DNA of 64,000 nucleotides, from the NCBI GenBank assembly GCA_022844165.1, contig JALHMH010000001.1, positions 62,001 through 126,000 of the forward strand, in the 5' to 3' direction. The DNA comes from Lysobacterales bacterium. GTDB taxonomy: Bacteria; Pseudomonadota; Gammaproteobacteria; Xanthomonadales; SZUA-5. Both the position numbers and the translations under genes were made by a program. Within the stretch, counting starts at the first letter, position 1. The number at the start of each line of letters is the position of its first letter. Under the pieces are notes generated by a model. It was given only the letters and a program-made list of their open reading frames with translations. It ran no database searches and was not told the DNA's origin. This document shows positions 33,620 through 42,776 of the stretch, one piece after another.

Positions 33620-34630
33620 ATGAGTCTGATCGAATTGCCTCCCATATCCGCGCCACGGGTCGATATCGGCGCTGTCCAACGCTTGTGCGCGGCCGATATG
33701 CTGCAGGTCGACGCCGTCATCCGTGGCGAATTGACTTCGGATGTAGCGTTGATCAATCAGATCGGCGAGCACATCGTACGTGCCGGCGGTAAACGCCTGC
33801 GCCCGTTGCTGGTTGTGCTGACATGCCGAGCTTGCGGTGGGAACGATATCGCCACCGCGGCACGGCTCGCCGCCGTCGTCGAGTTCATACACACAGCCAC
33901 GTTGTTGCACGACGATGTGGTCGACGAGTCCGAACTGCGTCGCGGACGAAAAACGGCCAACGCGCTATGGGGAAATGCGGCGAGCGTGCTGGTGGGCGAT
34001 TTTTTGTACTCCCGCGCGTTTCAGATGATGGTCAGTGTCGACCAGATGGCCGTCATGCGCTTGTTGGCCGATACCACCAACACGATCGCCGCTGGTGAGG
34101 TGCTGCAATTGTTGCAGATGGGCAATCCCGATCTTTCGCAGAGCCAATACTACGAAGTGATCCAACGCAAGACCGCGATTCTGTTTGCCGCAGCTTGTCA
34201 ACTGGGCGCCCTGGCGGCGGGCGCGGACGAAACGTCGCAGCAGGCCATGTATCAATACGGTATGGCGCTCGGTATGGCATTCCAGGTGGCGGACGATGTG
34301 CTCGACTACACCGGCGAGGTCGGTGTGATCGGCAAAAACGTGGGCGAGGACCTGGCAGAAGGGAAAACCACGCTGCCATTGATCCTGGCGCAGGCGCGCG
34401 GTTCAGCGGAAGACGTCGAGGCGATTCGGGCGGCTATCGCGAATGCCGACCGGAGCGCCTTAGGCACAATCCTCCAGGTGATCCGCTCGACGGATGCAAT
34501 CGATGCCAGCCTTGCCTGTGCAGCACAGTTTTCCGCCGCCGCAATTGCGGCGCTGCCCGTGCTCGCGACCTCGCCTAGCAGTGCGGCACTACTGGAACTG
34601 GCTCGCTATTCGGCGCAGCGCGTTCGGTGA
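33620..34630 (+). CDS. ispB: Octaprenyl diphosphate synthase
   Basis: A 336-residue trans-prenyl synthase. The two Asp-rich motifs are [15 protein letters not shown] and [13 protein letters not shown], with [12 protein letters not shown] and KTTLPLILA as expected. It makes the side chain of ubiquinone from farnesyl diphosphate and IPP. It is divergent from ssb. Confidence 0.95.
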   Translation: MSLIELPPISAPRVDIGAVQRLCAADMLQVDAVIRGELTSDVALINQIGEHIVRAGGKRLRPLLVVLTCRACGGNDIATAARLAAVVEFIHTATLLHDDVVDESELRRGRKTANALWGNAASVLVGDFLYSRAFQMMVSVDQMAVMRLLADTTNTIAAGEVLQLLQMGNPDLSQSQYYEVIQRKTAILFAAACQLGALAAGADETSQQAMYQYGMALGMAFQVADDVLDYTGEVGVIGKNVGEDLAEGKTTLPLILAQARGSAEDVEAIRAAIANADRSALGTILQVIRSTDAIDASLACAAQFSAAAIAALPVLATSPSSAALLELARYSAQRVR

Positions 34631-34650
34631 ACGCGCAGGCCGGCGGTGCC

Positions 34651-35097
34651 TCATTCTGCTTTGTACTTGTCGTGGCAGGCTTTGCACGCATCGCCAACGA
34701 CGGCGAACTGGGCTTTGATCGCTGCTTCGTCGCCGGCCCTTGCTGTGGTTGCGAGTTTTGCTGATGCCTGCTCAAAGGTTTTCATCTTCGCAGTAAAATC
34801 CGCGAAGTCAGCCCAGATGTCTTTTTTGGCCGACGTCTCTGCGCCGCTGTCCGAGCCTGCCGGGAAACCTTCCAACAACTGCGGCGCCACTGACGCCACG
34901 CGTTCGGCACGTTTTGCGAACTCTTTGGCATCGAACGGAATGCGCCCGCGGACCATGCCATTGAGCGGCATCCAATTCCACAGAATCACTGAGAACTGCG
35001 ACTGGCGGTAGTGAATCGCATCTTCGGGATTCACTTGCGCCGCAGCCGAATTGGCGACACCCATCAACAAGGCAATCAAGGCACAACGCATGCGCAT
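34651..35097 (-). CDS. Cytochrome c' family protein
   Basis: A 148-residue periplasmic protein with a signal peptide (RCALIALLMGVANSAAAQ) and a single C-terminal heme site in VGDACKACHDKYKAE, the layout of four-helix cytochrome c' proteins, which bind NO or CO. The N-terminal helix has YRQSQFSVILWNW. The start at 35097 has GGGAG upstream; an ATG two codons in is possible. Confidence 0.92.
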   Translation of the reverse strand: MRMRCALIALLMGVANSAAAQVNPEDAIHYRQSQFSVILWNWMPLNGMVRGRIPFDAKEFAKRAERVASVAPQLLEGFPAGSDSGAETSAKKDIWADFADFTAKMKTFEQASAKLATTARAGDEAAIKAQFAVVGDACKACHDKYKAE

Positions 35098-35262
35098 AAG
35101 GCAACTCCCAGGAGGCTGTAGGTGAAGTCTAGTGTGGTGCGCCGGAAGTTTCACGCCCCTTTATTTCTGGGGCTGCAAAAACCAAAGCCGCTTCAGAGAA
35201 TTTCACTCAAATGACAAGGTCCGGCTCTGTCAAGGACACCAACAGGGGGCGTTCTCGCCGAT

Positions 35263-36324
35263 TCATCCCTGACCCAGCCTGAACGTGAGCGTTTTGCGCC
35301 CTCGTGCCGCCGTGGGTGCTCCATTGATGGTCTTCGGTTTGAATCGCCAACGCATGGCGGCGCGCATCGCCTCGCGATCGAAAACGCCTGGCGGTTCGCT
35401 GCGCACGACGACGATATCTGACAATGAGCCATCAGTGCCGATCGTGAATTCGAGGTCGACCAAGCCCTCAATGCGTCGGCGCGTGGCGGCAGGCGGATAG
35501 GTGGGTCGCGCATCGGCGATTTGGACCGGCTCTACCACCACCGAGCTGCTCGGGCGCGGGGCAGGGCTGGTCATTGGCTGCTGCGCTGCCGCGTCAGAAT
35601 CGGCTCGGGTGGTCGCCGCCGGTGGGTCCGGCTGCGCAGCGACTGAGCGCGTCGTGCGCGAAGTCGGCGCTACTGGTTCTACAACGGCGGGCGCTTCGAC
35701 CGACGCAGTCGCAGCGGGTTGGGCGCGTTGGGATGCATCGATCGTTGTTGCCGCTGGCGCCTCGTTCGCCACCAACGGTGCTTGCGGCTGTTCTTCGATC
35801 GCAGTTGGCGCCGACGCACTGGCGCGCGCCTCGGCCAGCGAGCGGCGCATATCCGTCAGACGCAGTTCGCTGACATCCATACGCTGAAGTAGTTGAATTT
35901 CGCGCTCTGCCTCAGCCCAGTCGCCGGCCGCGATTGTCGCCCTGACTTCAGCCACTGCTGGGGACAACAGCTCCAGCAGCGCCTGGCGTGCCGCAACTGA
36001 GGTCGTCGGCTCTGCGGCCGCGCGTAAGTAGTATTCGATCGCATTGTCGCCCGCAGGTGCCAGCAGACGACGTTCGCTTAACGCATCGCCCGCACGTTTC
36101 AGCCAGTCTTTGCCCAGGACGCCGTCACCGCTGCCGACGATCGGTGAGCCTGCCGCTGGCAAGTCCGTCTTTTGTGCCGCGGGTGCTCCAGATGGCCGCA
36201 GTTGCCAGAACAAGAGCACCGCAACCACAAGCAGTATCGTCACGATCGCTGCCGGAACCAGCACTGCACGCAGATTCTCCAGTGCGGTGCGTTGATTCGC
36301 CTGCTGGCGATCGGAAGTCAACAT
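35263..36324 (-). CDS. TonB-like energy transducer protein
   Basis: A 353-residue protein with one N-terminal membrane helix (AVLVPAAIVTILLVVAVLLF), a helical and Pro/Ala-rich middle and a TonB C-terminal domain (about 265-350): YPPAATRRRIEGLVDLEFTI, MRAAMRWRFKP. No ExbB/ExbD genes lie nearby. The middle segment (about 90-170) may hold a repeat-type helical domain. It could serve the TonB-dependent receptor at 59540-61804 or an unrelated one. Confidence 0.85.
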   Translation of the reverse strand: MLTSDRQQANQRTALENLRAVLVPAAIVTILLVVAVLLFWQLRPSGAPAAQKTDLPAAGSPIVGSGDGVLGKDWLKRAGDALSERRLLAPAGDNAIEYYLRAAAEPTTSVAARQALLELLSPAVAEVRATIAAGDWAEAEREIQLLQRMDVSELRLTDMRRSLAEARASASAPTAIEEQPQAPLVANEAPAATTIDASQRAQPAATASVEAPAVVEPVAPTSRTTRSVAAQPDPPAATTRADSDAAAQQPMTSPAPRPSSSVVVEPVQIADARPTYPPAATRRRIEGLVDLEFTIGTDGSLSDIVVVRSEPPGVFDREAMRAAMRWRFKPKTINGAPTAARGRKTLTFRLGQG

Positions 36325-36566
36325 AGGGCGGAATCCTCAGACTCGTCCAGACAGCGTGCGGCACGATCATTGCGCTACGTTTGCAAACGTGTCACAGATT
36401 GCAGATGTCCTTCATCGATGGCATGGAACCTTCAACGCTGTCACGTGTAGACTTCGGCCGCGTGAACTGACGTCCACGACAGCGACGAATCACCGCGAGC
36501 GATGCTCGCGGGCCGGGAGCCAACTCCTCGGCTCCAGCGATGCAGAGCATTTGGCGAAAGAAAAAC

Positions 36567-36654
36567 GGAAGGGTGGCCGAGTGGTTTAAGGCACCGGTCT
36601 TGAAAACCGGCGATGGGTAACCATCCGTGGGTTCGAATCCCACCTCTTCCGCCA
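36567..36654 (+). tRNA. tRNA-Ser (anticodon TGA)
   Basis: An 88-base class II tRNA with encoded CCA. The acceptor stem GGAAGGG pairs with CTCTTCC (one G-T), the anticodon loop CTTGAAA gives anticodon TGA, there is a long variable arm GATGGGTAACCATC, and the T loop GGTTCGAATCC is standard. Confidence 0.98.
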
Positions 36655-36659
36655 TCAAC

Positions 36660-36692
36660 AAAGCCCAAGCCCTGTGAAAGCTCGGGCTTTTT
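36660..36692 (+). terminator. Rho-independent terminator after tRNA-Ser
   Basis: AAAGCCCAAGC (36660-36670) pairs with GCTCGGGCTTT (36680-36690), with one mismatch, and runs into a T-rich tail. Confidence 0.85.
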
Positions 36693-36737
36693 GGTTTTCA
36701 CCATCGGCGCTTGCCATCCTTTTGGCCATACATTGCG

Positions 36738-37475
36738 ATGCTCCCCATCCGTTTCATCAATCTCGATCGCGACCATCAGCGCTGCCAGCGCATGCAAGCC
36801 GAGCTTCAGCGCGCGCAGTTGGACGGCGAGCGCTTCCCTGGTGTCTTGTGGACGGATGTGCCGACGGGCCAGCAGACGGCGCTCTACAGCGACGCCTTGA
36901 ACGATCAACAGTACTATAAGCCCTTGGTCAACGGCGAAAAGGGTTGCTACGCCAGCCATATCGAAATCTGGCGTTGGTTGCTCGGCTCGCCAAATGAAGC
37001 CGTCGTCATTCTAGAGGACGACGTGCGTCTTCAGCTCGGTTTTGCTGAGGTGATCAAGGCCATCGCCGAGCTGCACTCGGCCTGGGAGATGATCAAGCTG
37101 ATCGGTCGTCCGGCTGTGGGCAGGGCAGAAAAGCTGCGCGCCCAGGAACCTCTCTGCCCGGGTTTTGCGCTGGTACGCTACCGGCGGATACCGAGTCTCA
37201 CGGCGGGTTATGTCGTGAATCGAAAGGGCGCGTCCAAGCTGCTGGCAACTCGAGTGCCATTTGGCCGCCCGGTCGATGTCGACCTGCGTCACTGGTGGGA
37301 ATGCGAGCAGCTGATCGTACGCGGCGTTAGCCCGGCGCCGATCGCGCTGGACGACACCAGTGCCCAGAGCAGTATCGGTGCCAAGTTCGGAGAGCGGGGG
37401 CTGCGGCAGAAGTGGCGCAAGGCACGCTTTCTCCTGGCATATAGCCTGACCAATGCCTGGCGCCGCGAACCATGA
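36738..37475 (+). CDS. Glycosyltransferase family 25 (LPS-type) protein
   Basis: A 245-residue protein. It has the GT25 start IRFINLDRDHQRCQRMQAEL, GEKGCYASHIEIWRWLL, and the Asp motif VVILEDDVRL, and then TAGYVVNRKGASKLLAT. Such enzymes add galactose or related sugars to LPS core. ATG at 36738 is preferred; a second ATG nine codons upstream is possible. It overlaps a small downstream gene by ATGA. Confidence 0.9.
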   Translation: MLPIRFINLDRDHQRCQRMQAELQRAQLDGERFPGVLWTDVPTGQQTALYSDALNDQQYYKPLVNGEKGCYASHIEIWRWLLGSPNEAVVILEDDVRLQLGFAEVIKAIAELHSAWEMIKLIGRPAVGRAEKLRAQEPLCPGFALVRYRRIPSLTAGYVVNRKGASKLLATRVPFGRPVDVDLRHWWECEQLIVRGVSPAPIALDDTSAQSSIGAKFGERGLRQKWRKARFLLAYSLTNAWRREP

Positions 37476-37615
37476 GTTCCCGGTTGGAACGACCGCTGGT
37501 ACGGGAAGTTGACTGGGTCAAAGTGCGCAGCCTCTGGCAGCAACTGTTCGGCCTGGGTCGCCCACGGCGGCGCTGGCCGGAACAAAACGACATGATCGCC
37601 CTGCGAACGTTTTAG
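37472..37615 (+). CDS. Small protein (47 aa) coupled to glycosyltransferase
   Basis: An open frame of 47 codons starting with the ATG that overlaps the glycosyltransferase stop (ATGA). The peptide is basic with Trp and Arg (VDWVKVRSLWQQLFGLGRPR). No family is recognised. Translational coupling is the only evidence that it is real. Confidence 0.35.
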   Translation: MSSRLERPLVREVDWVKVRSLWQQLFGLGRPRRRWPEQNDMIALRTF

Positions 37616-37640
37616 GTCCGGGCCAGGCTCGCTGCCGCTG

Positions 37641-38177
37641 CTACCAGCCCATCGCGACGCGATAGTGACGCAGCTCGGCGATGGATTCGCGGATGTCTTC
37701 GAGCGCCAGATGGGCGCCTTTCTTGATCACGCCGGCTGCGATGTCTGGTTTCCACCGTTTGGCCAGTTCCTTTACCGTGCTGACATCCAGATTTCGATAG
37801 TGGAAGTAGCGTTCGAGTGCCGGCATGCCGCGGTAAAGAAACCGCCGATCCTGGCAGATCGAATTGCCGCACATCGGCGAGGTGCGCTCGGGAACCCATT
37901 CGCGCAGGAACTCGATGGTCAGTGTTTCGGCAAACGCAGTGTCGGCGTTCGATGCGAGCGCGCGCTCCCACAGGCCGCTCTGACCGTGGTGCTTGCGATT
38001 CCAGTCGTCCATGGCTTGCAGGCGCTCCAGCGACATCTGAATCGCCAATACCGGGCCCACGGCCAATTCGTTGAGATCTTTGTCAGTCACGATGGTGGCG
38101 ATCTCCAGGATTTGATCCTGGTCCGGGTCCAGGCCCGTCATTTCGAGGTCGATCCAAATCAAGCGGGTTGCATCCAT
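37641..38177 (-). CDS. orn: Oligoribonuclease
   Basis: A 178-residue DEDDh exonuclease: [20 protein letters not shown] (Asp, Glu), later [13 protein letters not shown] and [18 protein letters not shown] (His, Asp). It degrades short RNA oligomers and pGpG. The ATG at 38177 gives the family N-terminus; the frame is open upstream without similarity. Confidence 0.97.
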   Translation of the reverse strand: MDATRLIWIDLEMTGLDPDQDQILEIATIVTDKDLNELAVGPVLAIQMSLERLQAMDDWNRKHHGQSGLWERALASNADTAFAETLTIEFLREWVPERTSPMCGNSICQDRRFLYRGMPALERYFHYRNLDVSTVKELAKRWKPDIAAGVIKKGAHLALEDIRESIAELRHYRVAMGW

Positions 38178-38315
38178 GGGGTTGCCTGCGATTTTGTGAG
38201 GGTGGAGCTTACCCGCCATGCGAAACCTTGTGAATCGACCCGCTCTGGGCATTTGGCCTTGTTATGCTTAGGAGCTCTAAGCCGCAGAGTGAGCGGCGAC
38301 GTTGGCTACCGCGCA

Positions 38316-40043
38316 ATGCCCGATACAGCTTACGAACATTTGAGTGCTGCGTTACCGCGCCGCGAACGTGCGGGGCGCGATTCGTTTCCCGCCACCAGCA
38401 AAGCCGTTCGGGCCTGGATCGATGCGCTGCCGCTGGCCAACAGCGGCGCCACTGCGCGATTGCTTTACAACGGACTCAAAGAACTCAATCAGTTGGAGGT
38501 CGATCCGGGTCAGCGTTTTGAGATCTTGGAGCAGATGCGCCACCCGGTGGCTGTGGTGATCACCAGCATGGAACGCCACGTGCTCGGTCAGCCGCTGCCG
38601 CTGCCGAACCAGAAGCGACAGATCGGCGCGGTCATGCGCGATTTTCATCGCGAGCTGGCTGTTGGTTACGCCGAGTGCGTGGTCGACATCTGCGCGCCAC
38701 GCGGCAATGTGCCATTTCTGCGCGGCAAAGCAGCCGCGGCAGCATTGTTGCGCGCGATCACGCATGCGGCGCAGCTGCTGAGCAAGTGTTACATCTCCTA
38801 CAGCGAAGTGCCGAGCGCCACTTGGGCGTTGTTGCACCGCCTGGCTGCCTTCGGGTTCGATGTGCAGTTAATGGATAAGAGTCAAAGCGATGGTCAATTC
38901 GCTGGCGTTACGCTCAGCGGCGAAACCATGTACATCCAGGCGCTACTGTCCTTTATTGGCAATCCTTACCGGCTGACGCAGAAGGAGATTGTTGATGTCG
39001 AAGCTGCTGCGCGCATATGGGCGGGTCAGGTCCGTATCGATCAGCTGGGATCGGGCGGGAGTTTCGTGATCGATCCGAGATCGGATTCGCCGCCGATGTC
39101 GCCCCGTGCGGAGCCGCAATCGCCATTCTGGCGATTGGATACCTCGCAGCTCGTGCTCAGCTTGAAGAGCCAGATGCAAGTGCGCCCAGGGATCGATGCG
39201 CCGGTGTCTGTCCGTGGGCGATTGGGACATGGGCCGGACATCGCTGCCGATGTTGTCGATAAACTGATCACCGCCTGGAGTTTTTCCGGCGAACGTTCCC
39301 ATCCGCGGTTGCAAGCCAACCACCGGATGGAGGCCTGCATCGGCCTGCATGCCGTGCACTATCTGGCTGCTCAGAAGCTCGACTTTAAGGAGTTCGCGGC
39401 CGAATTGTCGGGCGGCGTTGCGCTGTCCGATCGGGAGCGCTCGGCGGCATGGGCACAGACCAGCTCCGAATCGCAGATTCCGCTGCCAGCCCGGGTGCGC
39501 GTCATCGACCAGAGCCTGGGCGGATATCGTGTCATTTGGGAGAACGCCGAAGGCCTTAAGGCCAAGGTGGGCGAACTCGTGGTACTGGCGGCGATCAGCG
39601 ATGACGACGACGAGCGCGATTGGCTGGTGGGCGTGCTGCGCTGGCTGAAGGGTGGATCGACCGAAAGCCTTGAGGCGGGTATCCAGCTGCTCAGTCGGCG
39701 CGTCGAGCCGGCGGCGGTGCGTGCCACAGGCGAAGCTAATTCTAGCCGGGTCATTCTGCGCGCGTTGTTGCTGGCGCCCTTGGCGATCGAAGGCGATCAG
39801 AGCTCAACCTTGTTGGTGCCTTCGATCATGGATGCCGCTGCCGGGCTTGAGCTGTTGCGCCTGCAAGATCCGCTGGGCATTGAGGAGCGCCGCGTTCTGG
39901 AGCCGTTGGAGAATCTCGAGCTGCTGGAAAATACCGGTGCTTTTAAACAGTTCCGTTTTGGCAAACATGCCGCTACGCCGGTGCTGGGTGCGCCAGAGGC
40001 ACCGCCTGCGTCGGAACTGGACGAAATATGGTCGTCAGTGTAG
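38316..40043 (+). CDS. Possible PilZ-related protein upstream of ispG
   Basis: A 575-residue cytoplasmic protein. The first 400 residues are helical. A C-terminal stretch ([20 protein letters not shown] and VGELVVLA, from about residue 395) looks like a PilZ-type cyclic di-GMP domain, but the usual RxxxR motif is not clear, so this is tentative. The gene overlaps ispG by 16 bases. I do not recognise the rest. Confidence 0.55.
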   Translation: MPDTAYEHLSAALPRRERAGRDSFPATSKAVRAWIDALPLANSGATARLLYNGLKELNQLEVDPGQRFEILEQMRHPVAVVITSMERHVLGQPLPLPNQKRQIGAVMRDFHRELAVGYAECVVDICAPRGNVPFLRGKAAAAALLRAITHAAQLLSKCYISYSEVPSATWALLHRLAAFGFDVQLMDKSQSDGQFAGVTLSGETMYIQALLSFIGNPYRLTQKEIVDVEAAARIWAGQVRIDQLGSGGSFVIDPRSDSPPMSPRAEPQSPFWRLDTSQLVLSLKSQMQVRPGIDAPVSVRGRLGHGPDIAADVVDKLITAWSFSGERSHPRLQANHRMEACIGLHAVHYLAAQKLDFKEFAAELSGGVALSDRERSAAWAQTSSESQIPLPARVRVIDQSLGGYRVIWENAEGLKAKVGELVVLAAISDDDDERDWLVGVLRWLKGGSTESLEAGIQLLSRRVEPAAVRATGEANSSRVILRALLLAPLAIEGDQSSTLLVPSIMDAAAGLELLRLQDPLGIEERRVLEPLENLELLENTGAFKQFRFGKHAATPVLGAPEAPPASELDEIWSSV

Positions 40044-41275
40044 ACGCATACGGCGCGTTGTCGCGCCGGTCCAGTGAAGCGGTGCGAATCGGCAAAGTCC
40101 TGGTCGGCGGTTCGGCGCCGGTCGTGGTCCAATCAATGACCAATACGGACACGGCCGATATCGACAGCACCGTCAAACAAGTTGCTGAACTATGGCGCGC
40201 GGGTTCGGAGCTGGTGCGACTCACCGTCAACAACGAAGATGCAGCCGCGGCCGTGCCGCTGATCCGCGACAAACTCGCGCAGCGTGCGATCGACGTGCCG
40301 CTGATCGGCGATTTTCACTACAACGGTCACACGCTGCTGACGCGCCATCCGGCGTGCGCCGAAGCGCTGGGGAAGTACCGCATCAACCCAGGCAATGTCG
40401 GCTTTGGCGCCAAGCGCGATGTGCAGTTTGCGACCATCGTCGAAAAGGCGATCGAATATCGCAAGCCAGTGCGCATCGGCGCCAACTGGGGCAGCCTGGA
40501 TCAAGCGCTGCTGACGAAAATGATGGATGAAAACGCGGCCAGCGAGGCGCCATCCGACACAGCGACGGTGGCACGCGAGGCCTTGATCTATTCGGCGCTG
40601 CACAGCGCGGAACGTGCCCGCGAAATTGGTTTGGGCGCTGATCAGATCATCATCTCGTGCAAAGTCAGCGGCGTGCAGGAGTTGATTGCCGTGTACCGCG
40701 CACTGGCGCAACGCTGTACCTATCCGCTACACCTGGGTCTGACCGAAGCCGGTATGGGCAGCAAGGGCATTGTCGCGTCCACAGCGGCGCTCGCAGTGCT
40801 GCTGCAGGAGGGCATCGGCGACACCATTCGCATTTCGCTGACGCCAGAGCCCGGCGAGTCGCGCACGCGCGAGGTGATCGTCGCGCAAGAATTGCTGCAA
40901 ACGATGGGTCTGCGTGCATTTACGCCGATGGTGACGGCGTGTCCCGGCTGCGGGCGCACCACCAGCACCTTCTTCCAGGAACTGGCCAAGACCGTTCAAG
41001 ACCATGTGCGCGAGCGCATGCCCGAATGGCGGCTGCGCTACGACGGCGTCGAGAATCTCACGCTGGCGGTGATGGGTTGTGTCGTCAACGGCCCGGGCGA
41101 AAGCAAATACGCCAATATCGGTATCAGCCTGCCCGGCACGGGCGAGGCGCCCAGCGCGCCGGTGTTTGTCGATGGCGTCAAAGTGGCGACGCTACGCGGC
41201 GAGCGCATCAGCGAGGAGTTCGTCGCGATGATCGAAAACTACGTGCAGCAACATTACCAGCCGATCGGAGGGTAG
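40028..41275 (+). CDS. ispG: 4-hydroxy-3-methylbut-2-enyl diphosphate synthase
   Basis: A 415-residue [4Fe-4S] enzyme of the MEP isoprenoid pathway. Cluster cysteines are in [17 protein letters not shown] and [18 protein letters not shown], and the N-terminal barrel has [18 protein letters not shown]. It begins 16 bases inside the preceding gene and is followed by a coupled acetyltransferase. Confidence 0.97.
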   Translation: MVVSVDAYGALSRRSSEAVRIGKVLVGGSAPVVVQSMTNTDTADIDSTVKQVAELWRAGSELVRLTVNNEDAAAAVPLIRDKLAQRAIDVPLIGDFHYNGHTLLTRHPACAEALGKYRINPGNVGFGAKRDVQFATIVEKAIEYRKPVRIGANWGSLDQALLTKMMDENAASEAPSDTATVAREALIYSALHSAERAREIGLGADQIIISCKVSGVQELIAVYRALAQRCTYPLHLGLTEAGMGSKGIVASTAALAVLLQEGIGDTIRISLTPEPGESRTREVIVAQELLQTMGLRAFTPMVTACPGCGRTTSTFFQELAKTVQDHVRERMPEWRLRYDGVENLTLAVMGCVVNGPGESKYANIGISLPGTGEAPSAPVFVDGVKVATLRGERISEEFVAMIENYVQQHYQPIGG

Positions 41276-41277
41276 GG

Positions 41278-41808
41278 TTGAACGCACTGACGTTTCGCTT
41301 CGCCGAAGCCAGCGACGTTTCGGCGCTTGTGCAACTGGTCGAGTCGGCCTATCGCGGTGATGCATCACGTCAAGGTTGGACGACAGAAGCCGATCTGCTC
41401 GGTGGTCAACGCATCGATGCGGAAAGTCTGAATGCAACGCTGGCGAAACCCGACTCGCTCGTGGTCGTCGTCGAGCGCGATCAGACGATGCTCGGTTGCG
41501 CGCATATCGAGCGCCAGGGGACGGGCGCGTACTTCGGCATGTTTGCAGTTGTGCCGACGTTGCAAGGAGGCGGCGTCGGCGCGGCCGTTCTGGCGCACTG
41601 CGAAGGCTTCGCGCGTCAGCAATGGCAATGCGATGCCATGCGCATGAGCGTGATCTGGACACGCAAAGAATTGATCGCCTGGTATGTGCGCCGCGGTTAC
41701 GCCAGCACCGGCGAGCGCAAGCCATTTCCCTATGGCGATCCGCGTTTCGGCGAACCCCGGCGGGACGATCTGTATTTCGAGGTTTATGCAAAGGCGCTGA
41801 GCGAATGA
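41278..41808 (+). CDS. GNAT family N-acetyltransferase
   Basis: A 176-residue protein with an acetyl-CoA site in FAVVPTLQGGGVGAAVLAHC and the later RRGYASTGERKPFPYG. I chose TTG at 41278, which lies 2 bases after the ispG stop and has GGAGGGTAGG just upstream; a longer reading would overlap ispG deeply. The substrate is unknown. It overlaps the next gene by ATGA. Confidence 0.85.
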   Translation: MNALTFRFAEASDVSALVQLVESAYRGDASRQGWTTEADLLGGQRIDAESLNATLAKPDSLVVVVERDQTMLGCAHIERQGTGAYFGMFAVVPTLQGGGVGAAVLAHCEGFARQQWQCDAMRMSVIWTRKELIAWYVRRGYASTGERKPFPYGDPRFGEPRRDDLYFEVYAKALSE

Positions 41809-42767
41809 AGCACGTGATCTGGTTGCTGCTGGCAATGCTCTGCACGAATGTTGCGAGTGCAGTCGACTTGCAGCCGCCGCTGTTAGCGATGAGCAGTGGG
41901 CAAGTGCAGGTCGCCGCCGGCGATATCGTCGGCATCGACCGGGACGCGGGAAAAATCCGGTTTGCGGTCAAAGAGACCTTGCGTGGCGATGCGGACGGCG
42001 AGATCGCACTGCTGGTCGATCCCGGTCCACTGAAAACCTTGTCGGTCGACCGCGGTTACCTGGTGTTTTTCAGTGACCTGACCAAAGGCGCCAAGCCCCG
42101 CACTCTGGTCCGCAATCGCGAGCGCGCGCATGTCCTGTCCTTTGAGGGTGTGAGCCTGGCGCTGTTTCGCGACAACGCGGCGCAGCGTGAGCTCCTGTTG
42201 TCCAATCCTTTGGAACTGGCCGCGAAACCGGGCTATCGCGATCGCGTGCTCGCCGGTCTGAACAGCGGCGATGCGCAAATGGCCGACCTCTGGTCGGGTG
42301 AGTTAGCGCTGCGCGCCGATCGTCTGTCGCCTTATTCGCCGGCTGAAATCGAGAGAATTCGCGACTTTATCGCGTCGCCGACTGCGCCGCCCGCCGGCCG
42401 CGCGCGTCTGCTGCTGCTTGCGCATGATCGACAGCCGGTCCTAGGGGAGGAATGGTTCAGCGCGTCGGCGGCGGCGTTACTCGCCCATTTGCCGCTGGAA
42501 ACACTGCATGAGCCAGGTTTTCAGCAGTTGGCGTTTGCGGCATTGACAGTGGTCGGCGGTCGGCCTGATACAGTAGCGCCCGAAGTACTGGAACGATGGG
42601 TCGGGGCCCCACCAGTATTTGCCGAACTGGCGGTTGCGCTGGTCGGGCGTCAGGGTCGGGATCGCGCCGCTGTGATAACACGGGTATTGGAACAGGTGCA
42701 TTTGCGTAGCGACACACGCACCTATTTGGAAGCCGAGCTTCGCCGCGCAAATGCGGCAGCGAATTAG
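41805..42767 (+). CDS. Secreted protein of unknown function
   Basis: A 320-residue protein with a signal peptide (HVIWLLLAMLCTNVASAVD). The N-terminal half is beta-rich (VAAGDIVGIDRDAGKIRFAV) and the C-terminal half is helical repeats. No family is recognised. It is coupled to the GNAT gene by ATGA. Confidence 0.7.
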   Translation: MKHVIWLLLAMLCTNVASAVDLQPPLLAMSSGQVQVAAGDIVGIDRDAGKIRFAVKETLRGDADGEIALLVDPGPLKTLSVDRGYLVFFSDLTKGAKPRTLVRNRERAHVLSFEGVSLALFRDNAAQRELLLSNPLELAAKPGYRDRVLAGLNSGDAQMADLWSGELALRADRLSPYSPAEIERIRDFIASPTAPPAGRARLLLLAHDRQPVLGEEWFSASAAALLAHLPLETLHEPGFQQLAFAALTVVGGRPDTVAPEVLERWVGAPPVFAELAVALVGRQGRDRAAVITRVLEQVHLRSDTRTYLEAELRRANAAAN

Positions 42768-42776
42768 GGGAAACTT

